Made by a program: the position numbers and the translations under genes. This document shows, piece by piece, positions 1-9,157 of a DNA stretch of 38,104 nucleotides (the first letter of the stretch is position 1; the number at the start of each line of letters is the position of its first letter). The notes under the pieces were generated by a model. That model saw nothing but the letters and a program-made list of their open reading frames with translations, was not told the DNA's origin and did not search any database. This DNA is from CAKZSB01 sp964646405 (GTDB lineage Bacteria; Pseudomonadota; Gammaproteobacteria; Granulosicoccales; Granulosicoccaceae): assembly GCA_964646405.1 (NCBI GenBank), contig CAZYDV010000018.1:1-38104 (forward strand). The letters run 5' to 3'.

Positions 1-1325
1 ACCCATGCACCGTTGGCTGTGGTAATTTCAATGAGCGCATTCTCGGTGAGTCTTGCAGTCAGAAACTCACCATCGGGATCACTGAGTTGATTAAATTCGC
101 TCTGGTTTGTTATTGAGAGGGTGGAGCCAGACTGCGGCGAGAAGTCCACGCTGTCAACATCGGCAACGGTATTGATGAAATAGCTTGTTGATGGTAACTG
201 GCCTGGGTCATTCAGCTGTATAGAACCCACTGCCTGACCATTTGCATTGTTGACCGTGACAGACATAGGCTGGCTCGAATCAACATCCGGCGACTGTGGC
301 TTCACCATGATCAGTGCGTTGCGATTGCCGATCAGCCGCGGTTGACGACCGGATGGATCCGGACTGGCCGGAATGATCTGACTTTGCGCAAAAAAAACTG
401 CAGCCTGCAGGGACCCTTGTAAATCGTTGAACTGTTCGGTGCTGTTGAAGGCAATACTATCAGTGCTGTTGGTCGCTGGCTGCTGGGGCGCGGTGATAAC
501 ACTGACGTTGACTGATTCGCTGATCAGGCTGTCGTCGGTGCCGCGGCAAGTCAAAGTAAACGAAGTGTCACTTTGCAGATTGATGAGGGTATGCCCGTCA
601 CTGGTTAGCGGCTGCAGTCGATTGTCTGTCCAGTCCGGATGGTCTGGGGTGGCTTCGGAGCGACACCTTGACACATCGGTAGATTCCCATTGCAATCGGG
701 TGCTGCCACCCTGGTTCACGCTGCTGTCCTGTGCGGCAAAGGTTAAGGTGGGTGCGGCGGCAGTTTGTGGTGCAGGGGTAGCGATAACATTGACCGTCTC
801 GCTGATCAGGCTGTCATCAATCCCGCGGCAGGTGATAGTAAAAGCGGTATCGCTCTGCAGACTGGTAATGTTGTATCCATCATCAGTAGTGTCCTGAAGC
901 TGGTTATCTACCCAGTCAGGGTGAGCGGGAGTCGCAGTTGATCGGCATCGTGAGACCTCTGTGGCGTGCCACAGCAGCAGTGTGTTGCCACCCTGTATCA
1001 CACTGGTTTGCTCCGCCATGAAGCTCAGGGTAGGGGCGGCGATGGAGGGCGATGGCGTGGAATCGGTATCTACTTCAGAAGTAGTTTCGGTGGTCGGTGG
1101 AGCAGAGGAAGGTTGGGTCGGTTCAACCTCTGACGGTGCCGCCGGAGTCGTAGAGGGCTCAGAGGTAGAAACAGGCTCGGCTCCATCGCCAGTTTCAGTG
1201 GCTAAATTATCGGGAGAGATGGTCGCACTGGTATCCCCTGTAAGATCGGCTGAGCCGCCACAGCCGACTAGTGCGGAGGTAATTACAGCGATGCTCACTG
1301 CCAGCCTGAAAAAATGGTGTGACAT
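1..1325 (-). CDS. Surface lipoprotein with two Ig-like repeats, possibly an M66 (StcE/TagA)-type peptidase; 3' end outside window
   Basis: The frame is open from an ATG at 1325 to the window edge, giving 441 visible residues. Residues 1-22 form a lipoprotein signal with a lipobox LVGC (Cys22), so the protein is probably anchored in a membrane after export. Residues 25-95 are a Ser/Thr/Pro/Glu-rich linker. Residues 97-183 and 191-279 are two near-copies of one beta-rich Ig-like module, each with one Cys pair (C127/C166 and C221/C260) that could form a disulfide. From about residue 300 a different domain begins, with the segment AAVFFAQSQIIPA and then LIGNRNALIMVKP. From memory this resembles the N-terminal domain of StcE/TagA-type M66 metalloproteases, but the HExxH catalytic region would lie outside the window, so a protease role is tentative. 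Lipoprotein and repeats are seen directly; the family is inferred. Confidence 0.75.
   Translation of the reverse strand, partial: MSHHFFRLAVSIAVITSALVGCGGSADLTGDTSATISPDNLATETGDGAEPVSTSEPSTTPAAPSEVEPTQPSSAPPTTETTSEVDTDSTPSPSIAAPTLSFMAEQTSVIQGGNTLLLWHATEVSRCRSTATPAHPDWVDNQLQDTTDDGYNITSLQSDTAFTITCRGIDDSLISETVNVIATPAPQTAAAPTLTFAAQDSSVNQGGSTRLQWESTDVSRCRSEATPDHPDWTDNRLQPLTSDGHTLINLQSDTSFTLTCRGTDDSLISESVNVSVITAPQQPATNSTDSIAFNSTEQFNDLQGSLQAAVFFAQSQIIPASPDPSGRQPRLIGNRNALIMVKPQSPDVDSSQPMSVTVNNANGQAVGSIQLNDPGQLPSTSYFINTVADVDSVDFSPQSGSTLSITNQSEFNQLSDPDGEFLTARLTENALIEITTANGAW
489..1037 (-). repeat. Intragenic tandem duplication encoding two Ig-like modules
   Basis: Positions 777-1037 and 489-755 encode two adjacent modules of about 87-89 residues that align almost throughout. 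Shared landmarks are APTL, QGG.T, VSRCRS, ATP.HPDW, LQSDT.FT.TCRG and DDSLISE.VNV. Similarity is visible at both protein and DNA level, so the duplication is either recent or kept similar by gene conversion. Such stalk modules commonly vary in copy number among strains. Confidence 0.85.
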
Positions 1326-1715
1326 GGTTAATCTTCTTAATCATTATGAAGTGCTGGCACTAGTGTAGATCAAAGCTATTTTCTCCAATACTAGTACCAT
1401 GGATTAGCTGGCACTTCATAGGTGATAATTGACGGGTTCAGGTTGTCGCCATTTATTGCAGTGAAATCCCTTATCGCCAAGCGAGAACTTACTTTTTTTG
1501 TGTCGATCTGTCAAACCATGGAAACGCTAACTAGATGAACGCAAATTCCAAGCCAGATATTCGCGTCCGGTATGCACCACTCACTCATGGTGTTTTGCTA
1601 CTGGCCAACCATCACGGCCAACTAATACAACGTGGTCGTTCGTAAACCATCGAATAGTGTGAAAAATACGCCCTCAATTACCGTGGTTATTGATGCGCAG
1701 TAGTTAAGTGAAAAA
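1326..1715. other. Gene-free interval with an inverted repeat upstream of the lipoprotein gene
   Basis: These 390 bases lie between the lipoprotein start and the XdhC stop, both on the minus strand, and hold no convincing reading frame. A perfect 9-bp inverted repeat, ATGAAGTGC at 1346-1354 and GCACTTCAT at 1411-1419, flanks ACTAGT-containing sequence at 1359-1366 and 1390-1395. It lies 21-94 bases upstream of the lipoprotein ATG and could be an operator or a leader structure. I see no recognisable promoter or intrinsic terminator in the rest. Confidence 0.35.
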
Positions 1716-2669
1716 TCAAAGTTGTATAGACGTGGCCGTACGTCTTTTGGCAATCAGCTCCGCCACAATAGAAACCGCAATCTCTGCCGCACTCCTGCTG
1801 CCAATCGACAATCCCACAGGCCCGTGCAGTCGATGAACTTCTTCCTCTTCAACGCCAATGCCGACCAGCCTTTTACGCCGCCGTTCATTGTTGGTCTTCG
1901 ATCCAAGTGCTCCCACATAAAATGCATCTGACGGCAATGCCTCAATAAGCGCACTATCATCCAGATTCGGGTCGTGGGTCAGTGCCAGCACGACGCTGTT
2001 ATGGTCGGTAGCATGGTCAAGTACCGCCTGGTCCGGGAGTTTGTCTGTCAAGGTGCAGCCGGGCACGCTCCAGGCGCTGGCGAATTCCGGGCGTGGTTCG
2101 CAGACGACCACTTCGTAGTCCAACGCCTGTGCGAACTGCGCGACATAGCGGGAGAGTTGCCCGGCGCCTATCAGCAGCATTCGCCAGCCGGGGCCGAAGA
2201 CTTTTCTGATTGATTGCTCATCGAAATTGAAGTCGATGTCTCGCCCTACCGTTTCGATGCGCGTTTGGTTGCTATCGAGGTGGACGGTACGAGCAATGCG
2301 CTTTCGTTGATCCAGCAGTGCAAGCACTTCTTTTAGCTCGTTAGATTCGGTTAAAGCCTCGAATACCAGTTCGAGGTGGCCACCGCAGGGCAGGCCGAAT
2401 TTGCGTGCCTCGTCGGTGCTGATCTCGTGCGCGAAGGCACGTGCCCGGTCGTCCTGATCGATGCGGATTGCGAGTTGTTTCTCGATACAGCCGCCGGACA
2501 CGGATCCGACCAGATGGCCGTCGTCGCGGATGGCGGCGAGTGATCCGGGTGGTCTGGGCGATGAGCCCCAGGTGCGGGCGACGGTGACCAGCTCCACACG
2601 GCGGCCGGCATCCAGCCAGTCGATGGCCTGTTTCAGCACCTCGGTGTCGCTGTTGTCGATATTCGCCAT
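1716..2669 (-). CDS. XdhC/CoxI-family molybdenum cofactor insertion protein
   Basis: This 317-residue protein has the two-part XdhC layout. The N-terminal XdhC/CoxI domain carries GSVSGGCIE at residues 55-63 with the conserved Cys61, and CGGHLELVFE near residue 95. A C-terminal Rossmann domain carries IGAGQLS at about 167-173, GALGSK at about 253, and a family-typical tail with GPVGLSIG then AAEIAVSIVAELIA. XdhC proteins bind molybdenum cofactor and help sulfurate and insert it into xanthine-dehydrogenase-type enzymes in the cytoplasm. No molybdoenzyme gene is in the window, so the client is unknown. A GGAA about 8 bases upstream supports the ATG at 2669. It starts 49 bases after the stop of the double uvrA gene on the same strand and could be co-transcribed with it. 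Confidence 0.9.
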   Translation of the reverse strand: MANIDNSDTEVLKQAIDWLDAGRRVELVTVARTWGSSPRPPGSLAAIRDDGHLVGSVSGGCIEKQLAIRIDQDDRARAFAHEISTDEARKFGLPCGGHLELVFEALTESNELKEVLALLDQRKRIARTVHLDSNQTRIETVGRDIDFNFDEQSIRKVFGPGWRMLLIGAGQLSRYVAQFAQALDYEVVVCEPRPEFASAWSVPGCTLTDKLPDQAVLDHATDHNSVVLALTHDPNLDDSALIEALPSDAFYVGALGSKTNNERRRKRLVGIGVEEEEVHRLHGPVGLSIGSRSAAEIAVSIVAELIAKRRTATSIQL

Positions 2670-2718
2670 GGGTGTAGTTCCGTGATTGTTTGAGTGCTTC
2701 AGGATCTCAAATATCGGG

Positions 2719-5700
2719 TCACTGAAGCAATTTCTCTAGAAACGGCGCCGTTTTTGATCGTTTTGACTTGACGATTTTGGCCGGCGTGCCGTTGGCGATG
2801 ACTTTGCCACCACCGTCGCCGCCTTCGGGGCCCATGTCGATAATCCAGTCGGCGTTTGCCATCAGATCGAGGTTGTGCTCGATCACAACGACCGTGTTGC
2901 CGGACTCGACCAGCCGGTGCAGTACGTGTATGAGCTTCTCCACATCCGCCATGTGCAGCCCCACGGTCGGTTCATCGAGTATATAGAGTGTATGGTTGAG
3001 TTTTCGCCCCCGCCGCTCTTGCGCGCCGGTGCCGGCCTTGGCTAACTCTGAAACCAGTTTGATACGCTGGGCCTCCCCGCCCGACAGCGTGGGGCTTTGC
3101 TGGCCGAGTGTCAGGTAGCCCAGGCCGGTGTCCTGAAGCAGTTTGAGTGGATGCCAGATTGGCCGGTGGGCGTCGAAGAAGTCAACCGCTTCGTCAACGC
3201 TCATTTGCAATACATCGCCAATTGATTTGTCCCGATACAACACGCTGCGGGTCTCGGCGTTAAAGCGTGCGCCGCGACACACTTCGCAGGGCACTTTGAC
3301 ATCAGGGAGAAAATTCATCTCGATGCGCTTCATTCCCTGGCCTTCGCAGCCCTCGCAGCGACCTTTACCGGTGTTGAATGAAAAACGGCTGGCGGTATAG
3401 CCGCGTATTCTGGCTTCGGTAGCATCGGCATAGAGACGACGAATGTTATCCCAGAAACCGATGTAGGTGGCCGGGCAGGAACGCGGTGTCTTGCCGATCG
3501 GTGTCTGGTCGACCTCTAATACGCGGGAGACTGTTTGCCAGCCTTCCAGTGCGTCGCAGCCACGTAGTTTTGGCGCTTTTCTTTTCTTACGCTCCTGGGT
3601 GAGTATCGCGCGCAGATTATCGCCCAATACATCGCGAACCAGGGTGCTTTTGCCGGAGCCGGAAACGCCGGTCACCAGCGTGAGTTTACCGATCGGAATT
3701 CGCGAGTCGGTTTTTTTTAGATTGTTTAGCCTGGCCCCTTTGATTTCGATCCAGCCCGAGTCCTCTCTGCGCGGCGGATACAGCGGGTGTTGCAACGGAT
3801 TAGCCAGCGCCTTGCCGGTAACCGATGCCTTGTTCTTCATCAGTTGTGGCAGTGTGCCGCGTGCCACGACTTCACCCCCTCGCACACCGGCACCCGGGCC
3901 GAGATCGATTACATGATCGGCGCGCCGGATGGTGTCCTCATCGTGCTCTACTACGACGATGGTATTGCCCTTGCCACCAAGCCTGTCCAGTGTATTCAAC
4001 AGCATCTGGTTATCGCGTGGGTGCAAACCGATGGTAGGCTCGTCGAGGATGTAGCACACACCTTGCAGGTTTGATCCCAATTGTGCGGCAAGACGTATTC
4101 GTTGAGCCTCGCCGCCGCTGAGTGTGGGCGCTGCGCGATCAAGCGTCAGATAGCTCAGGCCAACCTGCTCAAGAAACTGCAATCGCGATCGAAGCTCGGT
4201 GAGTATGTCACGCGCGATCTCGGCATCGCGGCCGTTGAGTTTTAGTTTTTCGAAATGCTTGTAGGCCGCACCGATGGACAGACTGGTTAGATCTGCAATG
4301 CTGTTTTTCTGATAGATCACCGACAGCGCCGTTGGGTTGAGTCGCATGCCTTCACAGTCAGGGCAGGGGAGTGATTCCTCCTCGGCCTGCAGCCACCATG
4401 ATTCCTCACCGGTTTGCTCTTCGTCGAATTCCGACAATAGCTCTCCGGTGCCAAAGCAGCTCTCGCACCAGCCGTGTTTCGAGTTGTAGGAAAACAGTCT
4501 GGGATCGAGTTCCGGAAAGCTGGTGCCGCATTGTGTGCAGGCGCGCTTTATCGAAAACAGTTTATCCGCCTTGACCGAGCGCGAGTTGCCTATGGAGATT
4601 TTTAGTACGCCTTTGCCATAGTCGAGTGCGCGCTGCAGCAGTTCGGTTAATTTCTTTTCGTTCCTGCCGGTCACATCCAGTTGTCCAATCGGCAGATCGA
4701 TATCGTGCTCGTGAAAACGGTCTAGTCGGGGCCATGGATCGGTCGGCAGCAGTTCACCGTCGACGCGTAACTCGTCAAATCCACGACCGTTCGCCCACTT
4801 GGCCAGATCTGTGTAGTAACCCTTGCGCGCGACAATCAGCGGGGCGAGGATGGAGACTGTTTTGTTTTTACATTGGCTCGACACCTGTGCAACGATGCTA
4901 TCGAGCGTTTGCGCGGCGATTGGTACTTCGCAATCAGGGCAATATTGTGTGCCGAGTTTCACGTAGAGCAAACGCAGAAAGTGATATATCTCGGTCATCG
5001 TGGCAACGGTACTCTTGCGTCCGCCGCGACTGGTGCGCTGTTCGATCGCTACCGTCGGTGGTATGCCATATATCGCGTCCACATCGGGTCGTGATGCCGG
5101 TTGTACAAACTGCCGTGCGTAGGCGTTCAGTGATTCCAGGTAGCGTCGCTGGCCCTCATTGAAAATAATATCGAATGCCAGTGTACTTTTGCCGCTGCCG
5201 CTCAAGCCTGTCACCACGGTGAATTTGTCCCTTGGCACCGATACCTCGATGTTTTTCAGATTGTGCTCTCGGGCATTAATGATCGAGATATCGTCGGTGT
5301 TAGCCCGAGTTTGCGCGTAGTCGGCAGAGGCCTCGGCCACTTGTTTTGACGTGGCATTCACGTGATCGAGTGAAGCCTCGTATTCAATCAATGCCGCGCC
5401 GGTGTGGCTTTTCTTACTGGCCCGAATCTTCCCCACTTTGCCTTGTGCCACCAGTTTGCCACCACCAGTGCCACCTTCCGGCCCAAGGTCGATAATCCAG
5501 TCAGCATTGCTGATCACGTCCAGGTTGTGTTCGACCACAATGATCGAATGGCCGTCATCCAGCAGCTGCTCAAAAGCCTGGAGCAATTTGGCGATGTCTT
5601 CAAAGTGCAGCCCGGTGGTCGGTTCGTCGAAGATGAAGAGGTTCTGGTCTGATGACGATTTTGCAGTTTTACGGGCCTTGGCAAGATGGGCCGCGAGTTT

Positions 5701-8241
5701 CAGGCGCTGCGCCTCACCACCGCTGAGTGTTGGCACCGGTTGCCCGAGTGTCAGATAGCCCAATCCAACCGAAACCAGCGGCGCAAGCGCCTTGTGTACG
5801 TCTTTGTGATCGGCGAAAAATTCCAGTGCATCGTCGATCGTCATATCCAGTACGTCGGCAATACTCGCCGATGTGCCGGTATCTGGCTGAACCAGCTTGA
5901 TGTCGAGTAATTCATCGCGATAGCGGCTGCCATTGCAGGCGTGGCAACGCAGATATACGTCGCTTAAAAACTGCATTTCCACGTGCTCAAAACCGTTGCC
6001 AGAGCAGACCGGGCAGCGCATGCCCGAATTGAAACTGTAGCTGCTGGCGGTGTAGCCGCGCTGTTTTGATTCCGGATCGAGTGCGAATAACTTTCTAATG
6101 GCATCGAAGGCACCGGTGTAGCTGACCGGGTTGGACCGGGCCGATTTTCCGATGGGCGATTGATCCACCATAACGACATCCTGGATTAGATCGTCACCGC
6201 TGATGTCCGCAAATTCGCCGGGTAGTTCTGTCGGCTTGCCCTTGGCCCGGCACAATGCACGATAGAGCGTGTCCTGAACCAGGGTGGACTTTCCCGAGCC
6301 ACTGACACCGGTGACGCAAACCAGTTGCTGTAGCGGAAATTCCACATCGATACCGGTGAGGTTGTGTTCGTGCGCGCCGCGTAAGATGATGGATTGGCCG
6401 GTTGGTTTTCGGGTGGCCGATCTGGCAAGTGTCCGCTTGCCATTGAGATAGTCGGCAGTCAGTGATTGCCGGGCTTTAGGCAGTTTTTTAGCGTCGCCAT
6501 AAAATACAACCTCTCCGCCGCCGGTACCGGGCCCGGGGCCCATGTCCAGCACCTTGTCGGCCGCCAGTATCAATTGCGGATCGTGTTCCACCACGACCAG
6601 TGAGTTACCGGAGTCGCGCAGCCGGTGCAGAATACCGATCACGCGGTTGATGTCGCGCGGATGCAGCCCGATGCTGGGTTCATCCAGTACAAACAAAGTG
6701 TTGACCAGTGACGTGCCCAGTGCGGTTGTCAGGTTAATTCGCTGCACCTCACCGCCACTGAGTGTGCGAGATTGACGATCCAGTGTCAGGTAGCTTAGGC
6801 CTACGTCTGCCAGATAACGCAATCGGCTGCGTACTTCATCGAGTAACAAACGCGTCGCTTCATCGAAGGGCTCCGGTAATTGAATAGCATTGAAAAACTC
6901 AAGGCACTGGCTCAATGGCAGTTGCATCACATCGTGAATTAAAAGCCCCGGCTGTTTGCGGTATTTTGCCGCCGACAAGGTCGTGCCCTCAGGAATAAAG
7001 CGCTCCGCCGGTTGGAGTACCGCATTGGCATTGGCCAGTGTGCCCACGCGCCACCATAACGCCTCAGGTTTTAGTCTTGCGCTGTTACAGGTGACGCACT
7101 TGGTGTATGAGCGATACTTTGACAGCAGTACCCGCACATGCATTTTGTAGCTTCGGGTCTCGAGCCAGTCAAAAAATCTTTGCACGCCGTACCAATGGCT
7201 GCCGTCCCATTCGCCCTCACCGTGCAGCACCCATTGCTGATGTCTGGCTGGTAAGTCCTGCCAGGCCACGTCGGTCGGGACTTTTCGCTTGCGCGCAAAT
7301 TTGATCAGATCGCGCTGGCAGATCGCGTTGGTTTTCGTCTGCCAGGGTTTTATCGCACCCTCGGCCAGACTCAGCGATTCGTTGGGCACCACCAGATTGA
7401 AATCGATGCCCATGGTGCGCCCAAAACCACGGCAATCTTCACAGGCGCCGATTGGTGAGTTAAATGAGAAAAGGCTGGGCGTGGGTTCGCTGAATTGGCG
7501 CTTGCAGGCTGCGCAACTGAATTCGGCTGAAAACGTCACCGCCTTGCCCGGCTTGCGCTCGGCATCCAGTGGATAGACGTATGCGATTCCATGGCCGTGG
7601 CGAAACGACGCTTCCAGTGCCTCGGTAATACGGCCGCGATTTGTATTGGCCAGCTTGACTCTGTCCTGAATGACTTCGATCGTTTTCTTGCCGCGTTTGT
7701 GTAGACGTGTATAACCTTGCCGTTGCAGCCAGTTTTCGATTTCCTCTGCACTGAAGTTATCGGGCACGGTGATTTTGAATGTGATCATCGCGCGCGTGTC
7801 AGGTGTGAAATCGTTGAGCAGCGTGTTAGTGACGTGCTCCGGTGACTCGCGTTCCACGCGTCGGCTGCAGCCTGGGCAATACAACTCGGCGGCTCGTGCG
7901 AACAACAGTTTCAGGTGATCGTTGAGCTCAGTCATGGTGCCGACTGTCGATCGCGACGTTCGGACCGGATTGGTCTGGTCGATCGCGATCGCAGGCGGAA
8001 TGCCGTCGATGCGGTCTACGCGGGGTTTGTCCATGCGATCGAGGAATTGCCGAGCGTATGGCGAGAACGTCTCTACATAGCGTCGCTGGCCCTCGGCGTA
8101 AATGGTGTCGAACGCAAGCGAAGACTTACCCGAACCGCTCACACCGGTTACGACCACCAACTCGCCGTGTGGTATGTCCAGGGTGAGATTCTTCAGATTG
8201 TTCTGATTGGCGTTCTCGACGCGTATGGATTTTTTTGACAT
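2719..8241 (-). CDS. uvrA: Tandem double UvrA: excinuclease ABC subunit A paralogue with four ATPase cassettes
   Basis: The protein is 1840 residues long, about twice the usual UvrA, and consists of two UvrA-like halves (about 1-960 and 980-1840). Walker A motifs lie near residues 33-41, 645-652, 1012-1019 and 1525-1532. LSGGE signatures lie at 494-498, 839-843, 1374-1378 and 1719-1723, each followed by a DEP Walker B. Zinc-binding CxxC pairs occur in both halves, including the long CPVC...CHAC and CEGC...CEVC modules near 743-769 and 1629-1655. The first half keeps a full insertion domain (about 275-385). In the second half that region shrinks to roughly 30 residues (1264-1294), so the halves have diverged. 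UvrA recognises DNA damage with UvrB; double-length paralogues are known, with roles less clear than canonical UvrA. The ATG at 8241 was chosen because homology starts at MSKKSIRVEN; the 78 residues of open frame before it look non-coding. Confidence 0.93.
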   Translation of the reverse strand: MSKKSIRVENANQNNLKNLTLDIPHGELVVVTGVSGSGKSSLAFDTIYAEGQRRYVETFSPYARQFLDRMDKPRVDRIDGIPPAIAIDQTNPVRTSRSTVGTMTELNDHLKLLFARAAELYCPGCSRRVERESPEHVTNTLLNDFTPDTRAMITFKITVPDNFSAEEIENWLQRQGYTRLHKRGKKTIEVIQDRVKLANTNRGRITEALEASFRHGHGIAYVYPLDAERKPGKAVTFSAEFSCAACKRQFSEPTPSLFSFNSPIGACEDCRGFGRTMGIDFNLVVPNESLSLAEGAIKPWQTKTNAICQRDLIKFARKRKVPTDVAWQDLPARHQQWVLHGEGEWDGSHWYGVQRFFDWLETRSYKMHVRVLLSKYRSYTKCVTCNSARLKPEALWWRVGTLANANAVLQPAERFIPEGTTLSAAKYRKQPGLLIHDVMQLPLSQCLEFFNAIQLPEPFDEATRLLLDEVRSRLRYLADVGLSYLTLDRQSRTLSGGEVQRINLTTALGTSLVNTLFVLDEPSIGLHPRDINRVIGILHRLRDSGNSLVVVEHDPQLILAADKVLDMGPGPGTGGGEVVFYGDAKKLPKARQSLTADYLNGKRTLARSATRKPTGQSIILRGAHEHNLTGIDVEFPLQQLVCVTGVSGSGKSTLVQDTLYRALCRAKGKPTELPGEFADISGDDLIQDVVMVDQSPIGKSARSNPVSYTGAFDAIRKLFALDPESKQRGYTASSYSFNSGMRCPVCSGNGFEHVEMQFLSDVYLRCHACNGSRYRDELLDIKLVQPDTGTSASIADVLDMTIDDALEFFADHKDVHKALAPLVSVGLGYLTLGQPVPTLSGGEAQRLKLAAHLAKARKTAKSSSDQNLFIFDEPTTGLHFEDIAKLLQAFEQLLDDGHSIIVVEHNLDVISNADWIIDLGPEGGTGGGKLVAQGKVGKIRASKKSHTGAALIEYEASLDHVNATSKQVAEASADYAQTRANTDDISIINAREHNLKNIEVSVPRDKFTVVTGLSGSGKSTLAFDIIFNEGQRRYLESLNAYARQFVQPASRPDVDAIYGIPPTVAIEQRTSRGGRKSTVATMTEIYHFLRLLYVKLGTQYCPDCEVPIAAQTLDSIVAQVSSQCKNKTVSILAPLIVARKGYYTDLAKWANGRGFDELRVDGELLPTDPWPRLDRFHEHDIDLPIGQLDVTGRNEKKLTELLQRALDYGKGVLKISIGNSRSVKADKLFSIKRACTQCGTSFPELDPRLFSYNSKHGWCESCFGTGELLSEFDEEQTGEESWWLQAEEESLPCPDCEGMRLNPTALSVIYQKNSIADLTSLSIGAAYKHFEKLKLNGRDAEIARDILTELRSRLQFLEQVGLSYLTLDRAAPTLSGGEAQRIRLAAQLGSNLQGVCYILDEPTIGLHPRDNQMLLNTLDRLGGKGNTIVVVEHDEDTIRRADHVIDLGPGAGVRGGEVVARGTLPQLMKNKASVTGKALANPLQHPLYPPRREDSGWIEIKGARLNNLKKTDSRIPIGKLTLVTGVSGSGKSTLVRDVLGDNLRAILTQERKKRKAPKLRGCDALEGWQTVSRVLEVDQTPIGKTPRSCPATYIGFWDNIRRLYADATEARIRGYTASRFSFNTGKGRCEGCEGQGMKRIEMNFLPDVKVPCEVCRGARFNAETRSVLYRDKSIGDVLQMSVDEAVDFFDAHRPIWHPLKLLQDTGLGYLTLGQQSPTLSGGEAQRIKLVSELAKAGTGAQERRGRKLNHTLYILDEPTVGLHMADVEKLIHVLHRLVESGNTVVVIEHNLDLMANADWIIDMGPEGGDGGGKVIANGTPAKIVKSKRSKTAPFLEKLLQ

Positions 8242-8380
8242 TGAGCACAGGGGTGAGCGTCCACATGATACGGTGGAGGCAGAAATGGGATGATTGATGG
8301 AGCGCAGGCTATTGTAACCTGCATCAACTTCGCGTGACGGTGACTGTGCCTGACCACAAGCGTCTGGAAAAACGAGCATT
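8242..8380. promoter_or_regulatory. Divergent promoter region between double uvrA and the PhyH-like gene
   Basis: These 139 bases separate two divergently transcribed genes. An imperfectly spaced inverted repeat, GCAGG at 8304-8308 and CCTGC at 8318-8322, encloses ATTGTAA, whose complement TACAAT resembles a -10 box for the minus-strand uvrA. No LexA-like SOS box of the E. coli type is visible. Promoter assignment is inference. Confidence 0.3.
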
Positions 8381-9148
8381 ATGAGTAAACCACTGAGTGA
8401 ACAGCGGCTGGCCGAATTCAGTCGCGATGGCTTCCTGATTGAGCGCGGCCTTGCCGACAAGCAGACCGTCGCCACGCTCGATCAGACCATCGACGATGCG
8501 GTCAGCCCTCCGCTTGCGCCTGTCGAGTACGAGGCCGATGTGCACTATCCCGGCGCGCCAGCCAGCAAGCTCGCACCTGGCGGACACACGCCCAGGCGCC
8601 TGCTCAATGCCTATGCGCGTGACGCTGTCTTTCGCGATTGGGCGCGCTCGGCGGGCGTTGTGCAGCGCCTGCAGCAAATGATTGGCAGCAACCAGATCAT
8701 GGTCTCGCAGAATCACCACAACTGCATCATGACCAAGCACCCGGGCTTCAGCAGTGTCACCTCCTGGCATCAGGATATCCGCTACTGGTCGTTTGATCAG
8801 CCCGAGCTCGTCAGCGTGTGGTTGGCGCTGGGAGAGGAGACCCCGGACAACGGCGGGCTATTGTTGATACCTGGCTCGCACCTGTCACAGCTGGAGCGTG
8901 GTCGGTTCGATGCCGCTATGTTTCTGCGCACTGATCTACCCGAGAACAACGAATTGATCGATGCGGCAATTCCTGCCCATCTGCAAGCCGGAGACGCGTT
9001 GTTTTTCCATTGCCGCACCTTTCACGCAGCCGGGCAGAACAGTTCTGGAAGAGTTAAGAAATCACTGGTCTACACCTATCACAGCGCCGACAACCGGCCG
9101 ATTCCCGAGACTCGTTCGGACAATCATCCTGATATCCTGGTTACCTAA
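8381..9148 (+). CDS. Phytanoyl-CoA dioxygenase (PhyH) family Fe(II)/2-oxoglutarate oxygenase
   Basis: The 255-residue protein shows the double-stranded beta-helix iron site of the PhyH family. The HxD pair is H130-Q-D132 within SWHQDIRYW, the distal His is H215 in FHAAGQN, and R224 is placed to bind 2-oxoglutarate. PDNGGLLLIPGSH (about 155-167) is a family hallmark. Such enzymes couple decarboxylation of 2-oxoglutarate to hydroxylation of a small molecule. The substrate cannot be read from the sequence and need not be phytanoyl-CoA. The protein is cytosolic, with no signal peptide. The gene stands alone, divergent from uvrA and converging on the Fic gene with only 9 bases between stops. Confidence 0.88.
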   Translation: MSKPLSEQRLAEFSRDGFLIERGLADKQTVATLDQTIDDAVSPPLAPVEYEADVHYPGAPASKLAPGGHTPRRLLNAYARDAVFRDWARSAGVVQRLQQMIGSNQIMVSQNHHNCIMTKHPGFSSVTSWHQDIRYWSFDQPELVSVWLALGEETPDNGGLLLIPGSHLSQLERGRFDAAMFLRTDLPENNELIDAAIPAHLQAGDALFFHCRTFHAAGQNSSGRVKKSLVYTYHSADNRPIPETRSDNHPDILVT

Positions 9149-9157
9149 TTTTGACCG

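Noticed and set aside
427..1368. Two plus-strand open frames opposite the lipoprotein gene
   Set aside because: They are antisense shadows of the minus-strand lipoprotein, whose signal peptide, repeats and Cys pattern are clearly coding.
8242..8380. LexA/SOS box for the double uvrA gene
   Set aside because: No CTGT-N8-ACAG type sequence was found; the short inverted repeat present does not match.
8324..8770. 148-residue minus-strand frame opposite the PhyH-like gene
   Set aside because: It lies antisense to the iron-binding oxygenase gene and shows no recognisable domain or start signal.
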